Counted from the first letter of the stretch, positions 35,398 through 43,832 are shown. The stretch is DNA of 64,000 nucleotides from an uncultured Lachnospiraceae bacterium (GCA_910586355.1 CAJUHJ010000001.1:111906-175905); one strand, 5' to 3'. Program-made: numbers and translations. Notes: generated from the letters alone by a model not told the origin.

Positions 35398-36089
35398 TAT
35401 CCTTTTCCCCATGCAGTCCGTATGAAAAGAGGGTTTTTTGGGTCTTTTTCTATTTTTTGGCGGAGATTGCGGACATGTACCATTACAGTATTATTAGCGC
35501 CATAGTAATAAGGTTCTTTCCAGAGGGATTCGTACAGATGCTGTGCAGAAAAAATCTGGCGTCGGTTTGTGGCAAGCAGTTTTAGCATTTCATATTCTGT
35601 TGTTGTCAGTTCGATGTTTCGCCCATTGAGAAGAACTTGTCTTTGCGCCGTATCAATGAAAAGATTTCCAAAAGACATGGAGTCTGTTTTCTTCTCTCTT
35701 TCTTTTCCCTGATAGACATGGTATCGGCGAATAAGCGCTTTTGTCCGGCCAATCAGTTCTGAGTAGGAGAACGGTTTTGCAAGATAGTCGTCTCCGCCGC
35801 TGGAAAAACCTAACAGTTTGTCTCCGTCGGTTGTGCGCGCGCTTAAAAATAAAATCGGAGCGTTGCTCTGCTGGCGGATTTTTTGGCATACTTCATATCC
35901 ATTCATAGAAGGGAGCATAATATCTAAAATAATTAAATCGAAAGTGCAGTTTTCCAGTTCTTTTAATGCTTTTATTCCGTCAGGGGCTTTTGTAACCTGA
36001 TACCCTTCCCCAGTTAAAAGTATCTGAATAATCTCACGAATTTCTGGATTGTCATCTACAATTAAAATATGAGGCGCAGTTTCTGACAT
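35373..36089 (-). CDS. OmpR-family response regulator
   Basis: A 238-residue DNA-binding regulator. Its receiver domain has the acidic pair D12-D13, phosphoacceptor D56 in LIILDIMLPSMNG, the T/S switch residue in LFLSARTTDGDKL, and Lys in DYLAKPFSYSEL. The C-terminal winged helix reads ELTTTEYEMLKLLATNRRQI and VMVHVRNLRQKIEKDP. AAGGAAGGAGAAACGACT precedes the ATG. It likely works with the histidine kinase at 32604-34037. Three TTTAAGAA repeats before the divergent gene at 36263 are a candidate binding site. Confidence 0.92.
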   Translation of the reverse strand: MSETAPHILIVDDNPEIREIIQILLTGEGYQVTKAPDGIKALKELENCTFDLIILDIMLPSMNGYEVCQKIRQQSNAPILFLSARTTDGDKLLGFSSGGDDYLAKPFSYSELIGRTKALIRRYHVYQGKEREKKTDSMSFGNLFIDTAQRQVLLNGRNIELTTTEYEMLKLLATNRRQIFSAQHLYESLWKEPYYYGANNTVMVHVRNLRQKIEKDPKNPLFIRTAWGKGYYFDVNDA

Positions 36090-36193
36090 AGTCGTTTCTC
36101 CTTCCTTTTAAAATCTGGATAGCAGCAGACAAAATAATTATAACGTATCGTTTATAAGGTGTAAAGCTGCCATCTTTTAAATTCTTTAGAAAA

Positions 36194-36232
36194 TTTAAGA
36201 AATAGTTTTGGTAATTTTTAAGAATTTAAGAA
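36194..36232. promoter_or_regulatory. TTTAAGAA direct repeats, candidate response-regulator site
   Basis: TTTAAGAA occurs at 36194-36201, 36217-36224 and 36225-36232, in the 173-bp region between the divergent regulator and YfhO-like genes. OmpR-type regulators typically bind direct repeats. The last copy ends 30 bp before the YfhO-like ATG, so the site could control that gene. Confidence 0.45.
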
Positions 36233-36262
36233 TAGAATCTGTAAGCGAAGGAGGAACTGATT

Positions 36263-38938
36263 ATGAAACTTATACTTGAGAGAAAAAGACAAATTGTACC
36301 GTATTTGTTCCTTACCGCTTTCACATGTTTTGTATGCTGGTATTTTGTAGGACGGCATGGCATGTTTGCGTCAACGGTTGACTGGATTAGCCAGCACAGT
36401 GTGATTCCGGATTATTTCCGTCGGCAGTTTTATCAGACGAAAGAGTTGTTTCCAGAGTTTGCCGCTGGGATTGGCGGAGGCCAGAATATTTATCATTTCG
36501 CTTACTATGGACTATATCATCCAATGATTCTTTTTTCGTATTTTCTGCCGTTTGTAAAAATGAGCGATTATATGATAGCGATTTCTTTTTTGGGCGTTTT
36601 GGCCTCTGTCCTTTTGCTTTTTTATTGGCTAAAGTCCCATCGGTTTTCTATGGAAATTAATATTTTTGTTTCTATGCTGTTTGTACTGGCAGGCCCTGTT
36701 GTATTTCATTCGTGCCGTCAGGTGATGTTTGTGAATTATATGCCGTTTTTGTGTCTGTCGTTGATTGGGGTAGACAGGTATTGGAAAAGCGGAAAACGTG
36801 GAATCTATACAGCAGGTATCTTTCTTATGATTTTGACGAGTTTTTATTTTTCCATAGGAGGCATTTTGGCAGTTTTCTTGTACGGCATGAGCAGATACCG
36901 GAAAACGGAATGGAACTTTCCTATTATAAGGTTTGGTTTTCCAATTGCTGCGGCAGTCTGCTCGTCTGCTGTTTTGCTGATTCCAACTGGTTTGGCATTA
37001 ATGACAAGATCTGGTTCTTCCAAATCATTCCAATGGAAAGAGTTGTTCATTCCTGATTTTTCGGTATCGCGTTTTGCTTACAATGGATATGGAATCGGGC
37101 TTACTGCAGGAATACTGGTAGTTTTATTTGTTGGAATGACCTATAAATGCAGACGCACACAGATTTTGTCTGCGGGCTGCTTGATACTTTTGCTGTTTCC
37201 GGTTTTTGCATGGATTTTAAACGGCGGATTGTATGTGCGGAATAAAGCGTTGATTCCATTTCTGCCAGTGTTGTTGTTCTTGGCGGCAGTTTTTTTACAA
37301 AAAATAAAGCAAAAGGAGATTCCGTTATTTACTTGTGTTGGGGGAATTTTTTTGGCAGCATTTTTCTGTTTTATTTCACTTTGTCTGCATGGGGGGAGCA
37401 TAGAGTCGAAAGAAACTTATTTTTTGCTGTGTGAATTTGTGTTATCCGTTTTGTTTTTTCTTCTGTACATAAAATTCCGGTATACTGTATTTTTAATTTT
37501 GCCGTCATTTCTTTGTCTTATCTTATCCGGAACCGATATGAACAGATCAGATGAGGTCATTATGGACAAACAGTTTTATGGTCATGTGACGGATTTTGCA
37601 TGGCAGAAAGAAATTTCAAAGCTTTTTGAAAATGAAAAAGGGCTTTACAGGATGGAGCAGGGCGGCGCTTTTGAAGAAAAAAAAGCAAATATCAACCGAA
37701 TCTGGGATATACGCCAGTGGAGTTCTTCACTTTATTCTTCCATAGAAGGAGACGTTTATAATACATTCCGGGAAGAAGTATTTGGAGTGGAGCAGCCATT
37801 TCGGAACAAATTGATGCAGGGGACGTCGGACAATCCTTTATTTTTAAAATTTATGGGGGTAAAATATCTGCTTTGGCAGAAAGAAAACGAAGATACATTT
37901 GATATAAGCGTACAGGAACATGCAGCGCCGATTCTTTATGCAACAGATAAAATCATGTCAGAAAAAACGTATCATAATCTTTCGTTTCCATATAACCAAA
38001 CGGCGCTCATGCAGTTTGCAGTGGCAAAAGATACAGAGGATTTAACGGATGCGGGCCAGGAGAAAACATTGTATCCAGTCAATCCGGCGGATGTATTTGT
38101 TGCAGAAAAGGAAGGGATTGAAAAGACAGATAACGGCTATCATATTCAGGCAAAAAAGGAGACTGGGACAGAACTTACTGTTATGGAAAAAGAGCCGGTT
38201 ACAAAAGAGGATCGCCTGTTGTTTGTACAGTTTGATGTAAAAAATAAAAAAGAGAGCCAGGATGTATATGTAGACCTTGCAGGCGAACGCAACAAGCTGA
38301 CTGCAAAAAGCCATATTTATTATAATGAGAATACAACGTTTACCTATGCAGTTTTGTTAAAAGAAGCAGACGCCAGCGTAAAACTATCGTTTAGCGCAGG
38401 CGACTATGAGATTTCCAATCTATGCAGTTATATAGGGAGCAGACAGATTTTAGAGGCAGACAGTCTGTATCAGTCAAAGTTCGTCCCCGACTTAAAAAAT
38501 ACGCAGGGGAATCGGATTTGCGGCAAAATAAAAGTGAAAAACGATGGGTATCTGGTTACGTCAATCCCTTATGATAAGGGATTTGAAATATGGATAGACG
38601 GTGTTCGCGTGAAAGCGCAAAAAGTAAATACGGCGTTTTTAGGCGCTGATATAACAAAAGGGGAACATCAAATTGACATTGTATATCATGCCAATGGAGT
38701 TTTGATGGGAAAATGGATTTCTGTATTTGGGGTATTGCTTTGGGGAATTTTGCTTTCAGACGACCGAAAAAAGGCGCTTCTTCCCATTTACACCAATCAC
38801 TTGGAGTTTCAGCCGTTCTATTTTACATGGAATTGTAATTGGAAAAGGAGCTGTGTTAGAATCAAAAAGAAAATACAAGATTCAAAAATTGTTCACACTT
38901 ATTTCAGAAAAATCCTTTATAATAAACGCAGTCTTTGA
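36263..38938 (+). CDS. YfhO-family large membrane protein
   Basis: An 891-residue polytopic protein of the YfhO family (GT-C-like fold), whose members are linked to glycosylation of lipoteichoic acid or other surface polymers. About 12 transmembrane helices fill residues 10-430 (for example YLFLTAFTCFVCWYFVG at the start). A long extracytoplasmic domain (about 435-815) follows, and a last helix (WISVFGVLLWGILL) stands near 825-840. The N-terminal loop after TM1 contains WISQHSVIPDYFRRQF and FPEFAAGIGGGQNIYHFAYY as in the family. After the last helix there is a 50-residue basic tail (NWKRSCVRIKKKIQ...) that looks like read-on into non-family sequence. AAGGAGGAACTGATT precedes the ATG. Confidence 0.85.
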   Translation: MKLILERKRQIVPYLFLTAFTCFVCWYFVGRHGMFASTVDWISQHSVIPDYFRRQFYQTKELFPEFAAGIGGGQNIYHFAYYGLYHPMILFSYFLPFVKMSDYMIAISFLGVLASVLLLFYWLKSHRFSMEINIFVSMLFVLAGPVVFHSCRQVMFVNYMPFLCLSLIGVDRYWKSGKRGIYTAGIFLMILTSFYFSIGGILAVFLYGMSRYRKTEWNFPIIRFGFPIAAAVCSSAVLLIPTGLALMTRSGSSKSFQWKELFIPDFSVSRFAYNGYGIGLTAGILVVLFVGMTYKCRRTQILSAGCLILLLFPVFAWILNGGLYVRNKALIPFLPVLLFLAAVFLQKIKQKEIPLFTCVGGIFLAAFFCFISLCLHGGSIESKETYFLLCEFVLSVLFFLLYIKFRYTVFLILPSFLCLILSGTDMNRSDEVIMDKQFYGHVTDFAWQKEISKLFENEKGLYRMEQGGAFEEKKANINRIWDIRQWSSSLYSSIEGDVYNTFREEVFGVEQPFRNKLMQGTSDNPLFLKFMGVKYLLWQKENEDTFDISVQEHAAPILYATDKIMSEKTYHNLSFPYNQTALMQFAVAKDTEDLTDAGQEKTLYPVNPADVFVAEKEGIEKTDNGYHIQAKKETGTELTVMEKEPVTKEDRLLFVQFDVKNKKESQDVYVDLAGERNKLTAKSHIYYNENTTFTYAVLLKEADASVKLSFSAGDYEISNLCSYIGSRQILEADSLYQSKFVPDLKNTQGNRICGKIKVKNDGYLVTSIPYDKGFEIWIDGVRVKAQKVNTAFLGADITKGEHQIDIVYHANGVLMGKWISVFGVLLWGILLSDDRKKALLPIYTNHLEFQPFYFTWNCNWKRSCVRIKKKIQDSKIVHTYFRKILYNKRSL

Positions 38939-38968
38939 AAAATAGAAATATACAAGAAGGAGAAAGAT

Positions 38969-40294
38969 ATGCAAAATTTAATGGAATGTGTGAGAAAAGG
39001 GAAACGTTTAGCCTGGGTCGAATTATATGAAACATATTGTAAAGAGGCGAAATTTATTGCCTCGTCGCTGCTGTTAGAAGCTACTGCTGCTGATACAGCA
39101 GTGGTACAGGCATTTCAAAATACATGGAGTTCGCTGTTAGATGGGAGTATCCAGTCAGAAGAAGAATTTAAAAAACAGCTTATCCATCAGATTTCTGTTT
39201 GCTGCCGAAAAAAAATTACAAAAAAAGGACAAAAGATGCTGCCGCTTCCGCCTAATAAAAATTTTAGAGTGATAACGGAACAGATTCATCTTTCAGATAG
39301 TACAAATTCTGAGATGGATTCCGTACTTCGTTCTCTGCCCTTAGCAGGCCGGTTTGTATTTGTATTACATCAAATCGCCGGATTTTCTCAAAAAGAAATA
39401 GCATTAGCAGCCGGAATACCTGAAAAAACGGTTGGATTGGCTTTAGAAGCCCAGCAGCAGAATGTTGAGCGGATTTTTGCAGCTGTTTTCCAGAACTCAA
39501 GTGATTATTCCAGAAAAGCGGCCGATATTTTAGACGAAGCAGTTATCACAGGAAAACAAGAAGCTCAATTGCCTGAATCCAAGAAAAAAGAAATATTGGA
39601 TAGTATTGATAAAATGACAGCTCCATTCGAGAAAAAGAAAAAGAAAAAAATTTTAATCGGTACGTCTGCCGCGATTCTTATTGCAGCAGTTTTGTGCGCA
39701 GTTTTTTGGTATTCTACAAGGGGCAAAGCAGACAAAAATCAGGCAGATTCTTTACAGAATACAGAGATATTAGAAGAAGGGACGCAACAGCAGGACGCAG
39801 CATATTCCGCAGAAATTTCAATTCAGGATTATGGGACAATAACCGTTGCTTTGGATAAAGAAGCCGCTCCGCAGACGGTAGAAAATTTTGTCTCTCTTGC
39901 ACAAAGCGGCTTTTATGACGGATTAACGTTTCACCGCATTATGGAAGGATTTATGATGCAGGGAGGCGATCCGGACGGAAATGGAACGGGAGGTTCCGAT
40001 AAAACGATAACCGGAGAATTTACAGACAACGGTTTTGAAAATAACCTGTCCCATACCAGGGGAGCAATTTCTATGGCGCGGTCGGCAGATTATAACAGCG
40101 CCAGTTCACAGTTTTTTATAGTCCATCAGGACAGCACAAGTTTAGATGGGCAATATGCTGTATTTGGTTATGTGACAGACGGCATGGATGTTGTGGATGA
40201 AATTTGTTCTTCCGCAGAGCCGGTCGATGATAACGGTACGATTCCTGCCGAAAATCAGCCGGTGATTACTTCGATCCAGATAATTGAAAAATAA
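38969..40294 (+). CDS. Sigma-factor-like / transmembrane / cyclophilin fusion protein
   Basis: A 441-residue protein with three parts. Residues about 1-175 look like a sigma-70/ECF factor: a region-2-like helix set (VELYETYCKEAKFIASSLLL, AVVQAFQNTWSSLLDG) and a region-4-like HTH (SLPLAGRFVFVLHQIAGFSQ, KEIALAAGIPEKTVGLALEA). A Lys-rich stop-transfer and one TM helix (ILIGTSAAILIAAVLCAVFW, about 227-247) follow. Residues about 275-441 are a cyclophilin-type peptidyl-prolyl isomerase: TVENFVSLAQSGFYDGLTFH, RIMEGFMMQGGDP, SQFFIVHQDSTSLDGQYAVF and GYVTDGMDVVDEI. The predicted topology puts the sigma-like part inside and the isomerase outside. The active-site Arg of HRIM, Phe/Met-Gln and the SSQFF block are present. 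GAAGGAGAAAGAT precedes the ATG. Whether the N-terminal part still binds RNA polymerase is unknown. Confidence 0.85.
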   Translation: MQNLMECVRKGKRLAWVELYETYCKEAKFIASSLLLEATAADTAVVQAFQNTWSSLLDGSIQSEEEFKKQLIHQISVCCRKKITKKGQKMLPLPPNKNFRVITEQIHLSDSTNSEMDSVLRSLPLAGRFVFVLHQIAGFSQKEIALAAGIPEKTVGLALEAQQQNVERIFAAVFQNSSDYSRKAADILDEAVITGKQEAQLPESKKKEILDSIDKMTAPFEKKKKKKILIGTSAAILIAAVLCAVFWYSTRGKADKNQADSLQNTEILEEGTQQQDAAYSAEISIQDYGTITVALDKEAAPQTVENFVSLAQSGFYDGLTFHRIMEGFMMQGGDPDGNGTGGSDKTITGEFTDNGFENNLSHTRGAISMARSADYNSASSQFFIVHQDSTSLDGQYAVFGYVTDGMDVVDEICSSAEPVDDNGTIPAENQPVITSIQIIEK

Positions 40295-40350
40295 GGCGGT
40301 AAAAACTTACAAGACCACGAACAGCGAAAGAGTCGTTCCTATAAAGAAAA

Positions 40351-40412
40351 ATCGAGATACCCCATAGAATATGTCAGTGTTAAACGGCAGCATTTCCGTA
40401 GGGTATCTCGAT
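40351..40412. repeat. 12-bp inverted repeat downstream of the fusion gene
   Basis: ATCGAGATACCC (40351-40362) and GGGTATCTCGAT (40401-40412) pair perfectly over a 38-bp loop. There is no T tract. It may be an mRNA 3' structure or an end of the mobile-element scar that follows. Confidence 0.5.
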
Positions 40413-40461
40413 CCGTGAAGCCTTATTTTATGCGGGTTGCGGCACTTTTTGAGAATATTCC

Positions 40462-40620
40462 TTAATTGTATAATTTTTGCTTTTTATATATTTCCGCAAG
40501 CTGTGAAAGAACATTGTCGAAACAGGGACCGTATTCTATAATCCCGATATGGGAAATCATAGAGTCAAGGGCGGCTTTACCCCTTTTTTCATTTGGAGGG
40601 TTTGAATAGCCCTCCAGATG
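40462..40620 (-). pseudogene. C-terminal gene fragment in the mobile-element scar
   Basis: On the minus strand an open frame ends at 40462 with NEKRGKAALDSMISHIGIIE, YGPCFDNVLSQLAEIYKKQK and LYN. The composition is clearly protein-like and helical, but no start with a ribosome site is found and the 5' part merges with unrelated sequence near 40620. It is probably the tail of an element-borne gene; the family was not identified. Confidence 0.4.
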
Positions 40621-40634
40621 AAAGAAAGGAGGGC
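40595..40634 (+). promoter_or_regulatory. Mutually exclusive hairpins over a ribosome-binding site
   Basis: Three segments alternate: GGAGGG (40595-40600), CCCTCC (40610-40615) and GGAGGG (40628-40633). The middle one can pair with either neighbour over 6-7 bp. Pairing with the third hides the ribosome site of the small ORF at 40641; pairing with the first exposes it. Confidence 0.45.
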
Positions 40635-40640
40635 GAGACA

Positions 40641-40916
40641 ATGTATGTTACATATGCGGATTTAATCCATATTGGTATACTCATTATTGCCCTTGCGAAT
40701 TTAAGACCGTCTATTGTATTTACAACATACAATTCGTTTGAGGTGTTTACCCTTACATCTACTGTGACATACCGCCTGCACCAACATGGCAAAAAGGGGC
40801 ATGAACGTCAAAATACTGCAATACATCATGGGACACGCCAACAGCTCCGTTACGATGGACGTTTACAGCCATATATCGGACATGTCAGACGTAAGGGCGG
40901 AAATCGAGCGGTATGA
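40641..40916 (+). CDS. Holin-like toxin start fused to scar sequence
   Basis: ATG 40641 with AAAGGAGGGCGAGACA before it begins MYVTYADLIHIGILIIALAN, a short hydrophobic helix with the look of the small putative holin-like toxins of Firmicutes (about 30-35 residues). Instead of the usual basic end and stop, the frame continues into sequence without family likeness (RPSIVFTTYNSFEVFTLTS and on) until 40916, reading across the recombinase remnant in another frame. The gene is therefore probably broken at about codon 21 by the rearrangement. Confidence 0.4.
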   Translation: MYVTYADLIHIGILIIALANLRPSIVFTTYNSFEVFTLTSTVTYRLHQHGKKGHERQNTAIHHGTRQQLRYDGRLQPYIGHVRRKGGNRAV

Positions 40917-40950
40917 AAAAGCCGCAGACGATTTTTTACACCAAAAATAA
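40768..40950 (+). pseudogene. C-terminal remnant of a tyrosine recombinase (integrase)
   Basis: The frame reads HTACTNMAKRGMNVKILQY, then IMGHANSSVTMDVYSHISDM and ends DDFLHQK before TAA at 40948-40950. This is the end of a phage/ICE-type integrase: the H of the RHxxxT motif, LQYIMGH with the catalytic His, and the nucleophile Tyr in VTMDVYSH. The codon before the first His is TGA and everything upstream is unrelated, so about the first 330 residues are lost. It marks the position of a former integrative element. Confidence 0.8.
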
Positions 40951-41014
40951 AAAAAATGGTGTAAAATTGGTGTAAACGGCCCAAAAAAGCAGTTTATAAA
41001 AATTTTAGGAACCC

Positions 41015-41041
41015 GCAAACCTGCATAAACACTGGGTTTGC
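41015..41041. repeat. Hairpin after the integrase remnant, possible att-site part
   Basis: GCAAACC (41015-41021) and GGTTTGC (41035-41041) form a 7-bp inverted repeat 64 bp after the integrase stop. Such a position fits either an integrase terminator or an attachment-site arm. No matching direct repeat was found in the window. Confidence 0.3.
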
Positions 41042-41059
41042 AAAAATTATCAGAAAATA

Positions 41060-41086
41060 TTAGCACTCACCTCTTGACAGTGCTAA
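41060..41086. promoter_or_regulatory. CIRCE element (HrcA operator)
   Basis: TTAGCACTC (41060-41068), 9 bp, CAGTGCTAA (41078-41086): the CIRCE consensus with one mismatch in the right arm (C for G). HrcA bound here would block the overlapping promoter until heat shock. Confidence 0.9.
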
Positions 41087-41102
41087 CAACAGGTGCTATA
41101 TT
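41074..41102 (+). promoter_or_regulatory. Promoter of clpB, overlapping CIRCE
   Basis: TTGACA (41074-41079), 17 bp and TATATT (41097-41102). The -35 lies in the CIRCE spacer, so repressor and polymerase exclude each other. Confidence 0.85.
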
Positions 41103-41182
41103 GCAGTTAAGCAATGAATTTTGAATATTCCATGCCGCATAGCGCAGAATATTCATAGGTTTCCTATCAGGAGGTGTATTTT

Positions 41183-43768
41183 ATGAACATACAGAAATTT
41201 ACACAAAAATCAATTGAAGCCATCAACGACTGTGAAAAACTTGCATATGAATATGGCAATCAAGAAATTGAGCAGGAGCATTTATTGACGGCTCTTATGC
41301 GCCAGCCAGACGGTCTTATCCAGAAAATGATTGAAAAAATGGAAATCAACAGCAGCCATTTTACCGATAATGTTATCCGCCATTTAGAGAAGCGCACAAA
41401 AGTGTCCGGAGGACAGATTTATATTGGCTCTGCATTAAACAAAGTATTAATCAGCGCCGAAGACGAAGCGAAACAAATGGGAGACGAATATGTTTCCGTA
41501 GAACATTTATTTCTTTCCTTAATCAAACACCCGAATCCGGCGATTAAGGAAATATTCAAAGAATACGGCATTACAAAAGACCGTTTTCTTACTGCATTGT
41601 CTACCGTAAGAGGCAACCAGCGCGTTACCTCAGACAATCCTGAAGCAATATATGATACGTTAGAAAAATATGCTTACGACTTAGTAGAGCGGGCGAAAAA
41701 TCAAAAATTGGACCCAGTAATCGGAAGGGATTCCGAAATCCGAAACGTAGTTCGTATTCTTTCCCGAAAAACCAAAAACAACCCCGTTTTAATCGGCGAG
41801 CCAGGCGTCGGGAAAACTGCAGTAGTAGAGGGGTTGGCACAGCGAATTGTACGCGGGGACGTTCCCGAGGGATTAAAAGATAAAAAACTTTTTGCGCTGG
41901 ATATGGGTTCGTTAGTTGCAGGAGCAAAATACCGCGGCGAATTTGAAGAACGGTTAAAAGCCGTTTTGGATGAGGTGAAAAAATCAAGCGGGCAGATTAT
42001 TCTTTTCATTGACGAACTTCACACCATAGTAGGCGCCGGCAAAACTGAAGGCGCAATGGACGCCGGAAATATGTTAAAACCCATGCTTGCAAGAGGTGAG
42101 CTGCATTGTATCGGGGCGACTACGTTAGACGAATACCGCCAATACATCGAAAAAGACGCCGCATTAGAGCGCAGGTTCCAGCCTGTGATGGTAGACGAAC
42201 CAACCGTAGAAGACACAATATCTATTCTTCGTGGTTTAAAAGAACGTTATGAGGTATTTCATGGCGTAAAAATCGCAGATTCCGCGCTTGTATCTGCCGC
42301 AGTATTGTCCAACCGATATATATCTGACCGTTTCCTTCCGGATAAAGCGATTGATTTGGTGGATGAAGCATGTGCGCTGATTAAAACAGAATTGGATTCC
42401 ATGCCGACTGAATTGGATGAATTAAACCGTCGTATTATGCAGTTGGAAATCGAAGAAACTGCATTGAAAAAAGAAACGGACCGTTTAAGTCAGGAACGGT
42501 TAAACGCTCTGCAAAAAGAACTTGCAGAACTCAGGGATGAATTTTCAGTTAAAAAAGCACAGTGGGATAACGAAAAAAAATCCGTAGAACATGTCCAAAA
42601 ATTAAGGGAAGATTTGGAGCGGTTAAAATCCCAAATCAGCCAGGCGCAGCAAAGTTATGATTTAGAAAAAGCGGCAGAGTTACAGTATGGGCAGCTGCCG
42701 CAGCTGCAAAAACAGTTGGAGATGGAAGAAGAAAAAGCAAAAACGAAAGATTTATCACTTGTACACGAAAATGTCAGTGAAGAAGAAATTGCCAGAATTA
42801 TTTCCCGCTGGACAGGGATTCCAGTAGCAAAATTAACGGAAAGTGAACGCAACAAAACACTTCATTTAGATGAAGAATTGCACAGGCGCGTCATAGGGCA
42901 GGACGACGGCGTGACAAAAGTTACAGAAGCAATTATCCGTTCCAAAGCAGGTATCAAAGACCCGACAAAACCAATCGGTTCGTTTCTGTTTTTAGGCCCG
43001 ACAGGCGTAGGAAAAACAGAACTTGCCAAAGCGCTTGCCGAAAGTCTTTTTGACGACGAGAGTAATATGGTTCGTTTAGATATGTCCGAATATATGGAAA
43101 AATATTCTGTTTCCCGTTTAATCGGAGCTCCTCCCGGATATGTTGGTTATGATGAAGGCGGCCAGCTGACAGAAGCGGTCAGAAGAAAACCATATTCTGT
43201 TGTTCTGTTTGATGAGGTAGAAAAAGCGCACCCGGATGTATTTAATGTGCTGCTGCAGGTATTAGACGACGGACGAATCACAGATTCCCAAGGCAGGACT
43301 GTAGATTTTAAAAATACAATTATTATTATGACGTCAAACCTTGGATCCGCCCACTTGTTAGAACATATTGAAGAAGACGGCAGTATCCATCCCGAAGTAG
43401 AGCAGGCGGTAATGAACGAGCTTAGAGGGAATTTCCGTCCGGAATTTTTAAACCGACTGGATGAGATTATTTTGTTTAAACCTTTGACAAAAGAGTATAT
43501 TGGAAGTATTATAAAACTTTTGATGGATGAATTAAACCGCAGGTTAAAGGACAGAGAAATCAAAGTAGAGTTGACAGATTTGGCGGAAAATTATATTGTA
43601 GAGCATGGCTATGATCCGGTTTTCGGCGCAAGGCCACTAAAACGTTTTCTCCAAAAACATGTCGAAACACTTTCCGCCAAGCTGATTTTATCCGATCAGG
43701 TAAAAGGCGGGGATACGATTTTAATAGACTTAAAAAATGAAAATCTATCCGCAGGCGTAAAACAGTAA
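41183..43768 (+). CDS. clpB: ATP-dependent disaggregase ClpB
   Basis: A hexameric AAA+ chaperone that pulls apart protein aggregates with the DnaK system. The 861-residue protein has an N-terminal Clp repeat domain (MNIQKFTQKSIEAINDCEKL), the first AAA+ module with Walker A GEPGVGKTA (from 208) and FIDELHTIVGAG, the long coiled-coil M domain (about 400-525), and the second AAA+ module with Walker A GPTGVGKTE (from 605) and GAPPGYVGYDEGGQL. There is no IGF/L loop for ClpP, in keeping with ClpB. ATG 41183 is preceded by CAGGAGGTGTATTTT. The CIRCE element upstream indicates HrcA control and heat induction. Confidence 0.96.
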   Translation: MNIQKFTQKSIEAINDCEKLAYEYGNQEIEQEHLLTALMRQPDGLIQKMIEKMEINSSHFTDNVIRHLEKRTKVSGGQIYIGSALNKVLISAEDEAKQMGDEYVSVEHLFLSLIKHPNPAIKEIFKEYGITKDRFLTALSTVRGNQRVTSDNPEAIYDTLEKYAYDLVERAKNQKLDPVIGRDSEIRNVVRILSRKTKNNPVLIGEPGVGKTAVVEGLAQRIVRGDVPEGLKDKKLFALDMGSLVAGAKYRGEFEERLKAVLDEVKKSSGQIILFIDELHTIVGAGKTEGAMDAGNMLKPMLARGELHCIGATTLDEYRQYIEKDAALERRFQPVMVDEPTVEDTISILRGLKERYEVFHGVKIADSALVSAAVLSNRYISDRFLPDKAIDLVDEACALIKTELDSMPTELDELNRRIMQLEIEETALKKETDRLSQERLNALQKELAELRDEFSVKKAQWDNEKKSVEHVQKLREDLERLKSQISQAQQSYDLEKAAELQYGQLPQLQKQLEMEEEKAKTKDLSLVHENVSEEEIARIISRWTGIPVAKLTESERNKTLHLDEELHRRVIGQDDGVTKVTEAIIRSKAGIKDPTKPIGSFLFLGPTGVGKTELAKALAESLFDDESNMVRLDMSEYMEKYSVSRLIGAPPGYVGYDEGGQLTEAVRRKPYSVVLFDEVEKAHPDVFNVLLQVLDDGRITDSQGRTVDFKNTIIIMTSNLGSAHLLEHIEEDGSIHPEVEQAVMNELRGNFRPEFLNRLDEIILFKPLTKEYIGSIIKLLMDELNRRLKDREIKVELTDLAENYIVEHGYDPVFGARPLKRFLQKHVETLSAKLILSDQVKGGDTILIDLKNENLSAGVKQ

Positions 43769-43832
43769 AATGTGGATTTTTACAGTACCATCTGCATATA
43801 GTGTCATAAGAGAATGAAAAAGCAGTGACAGT

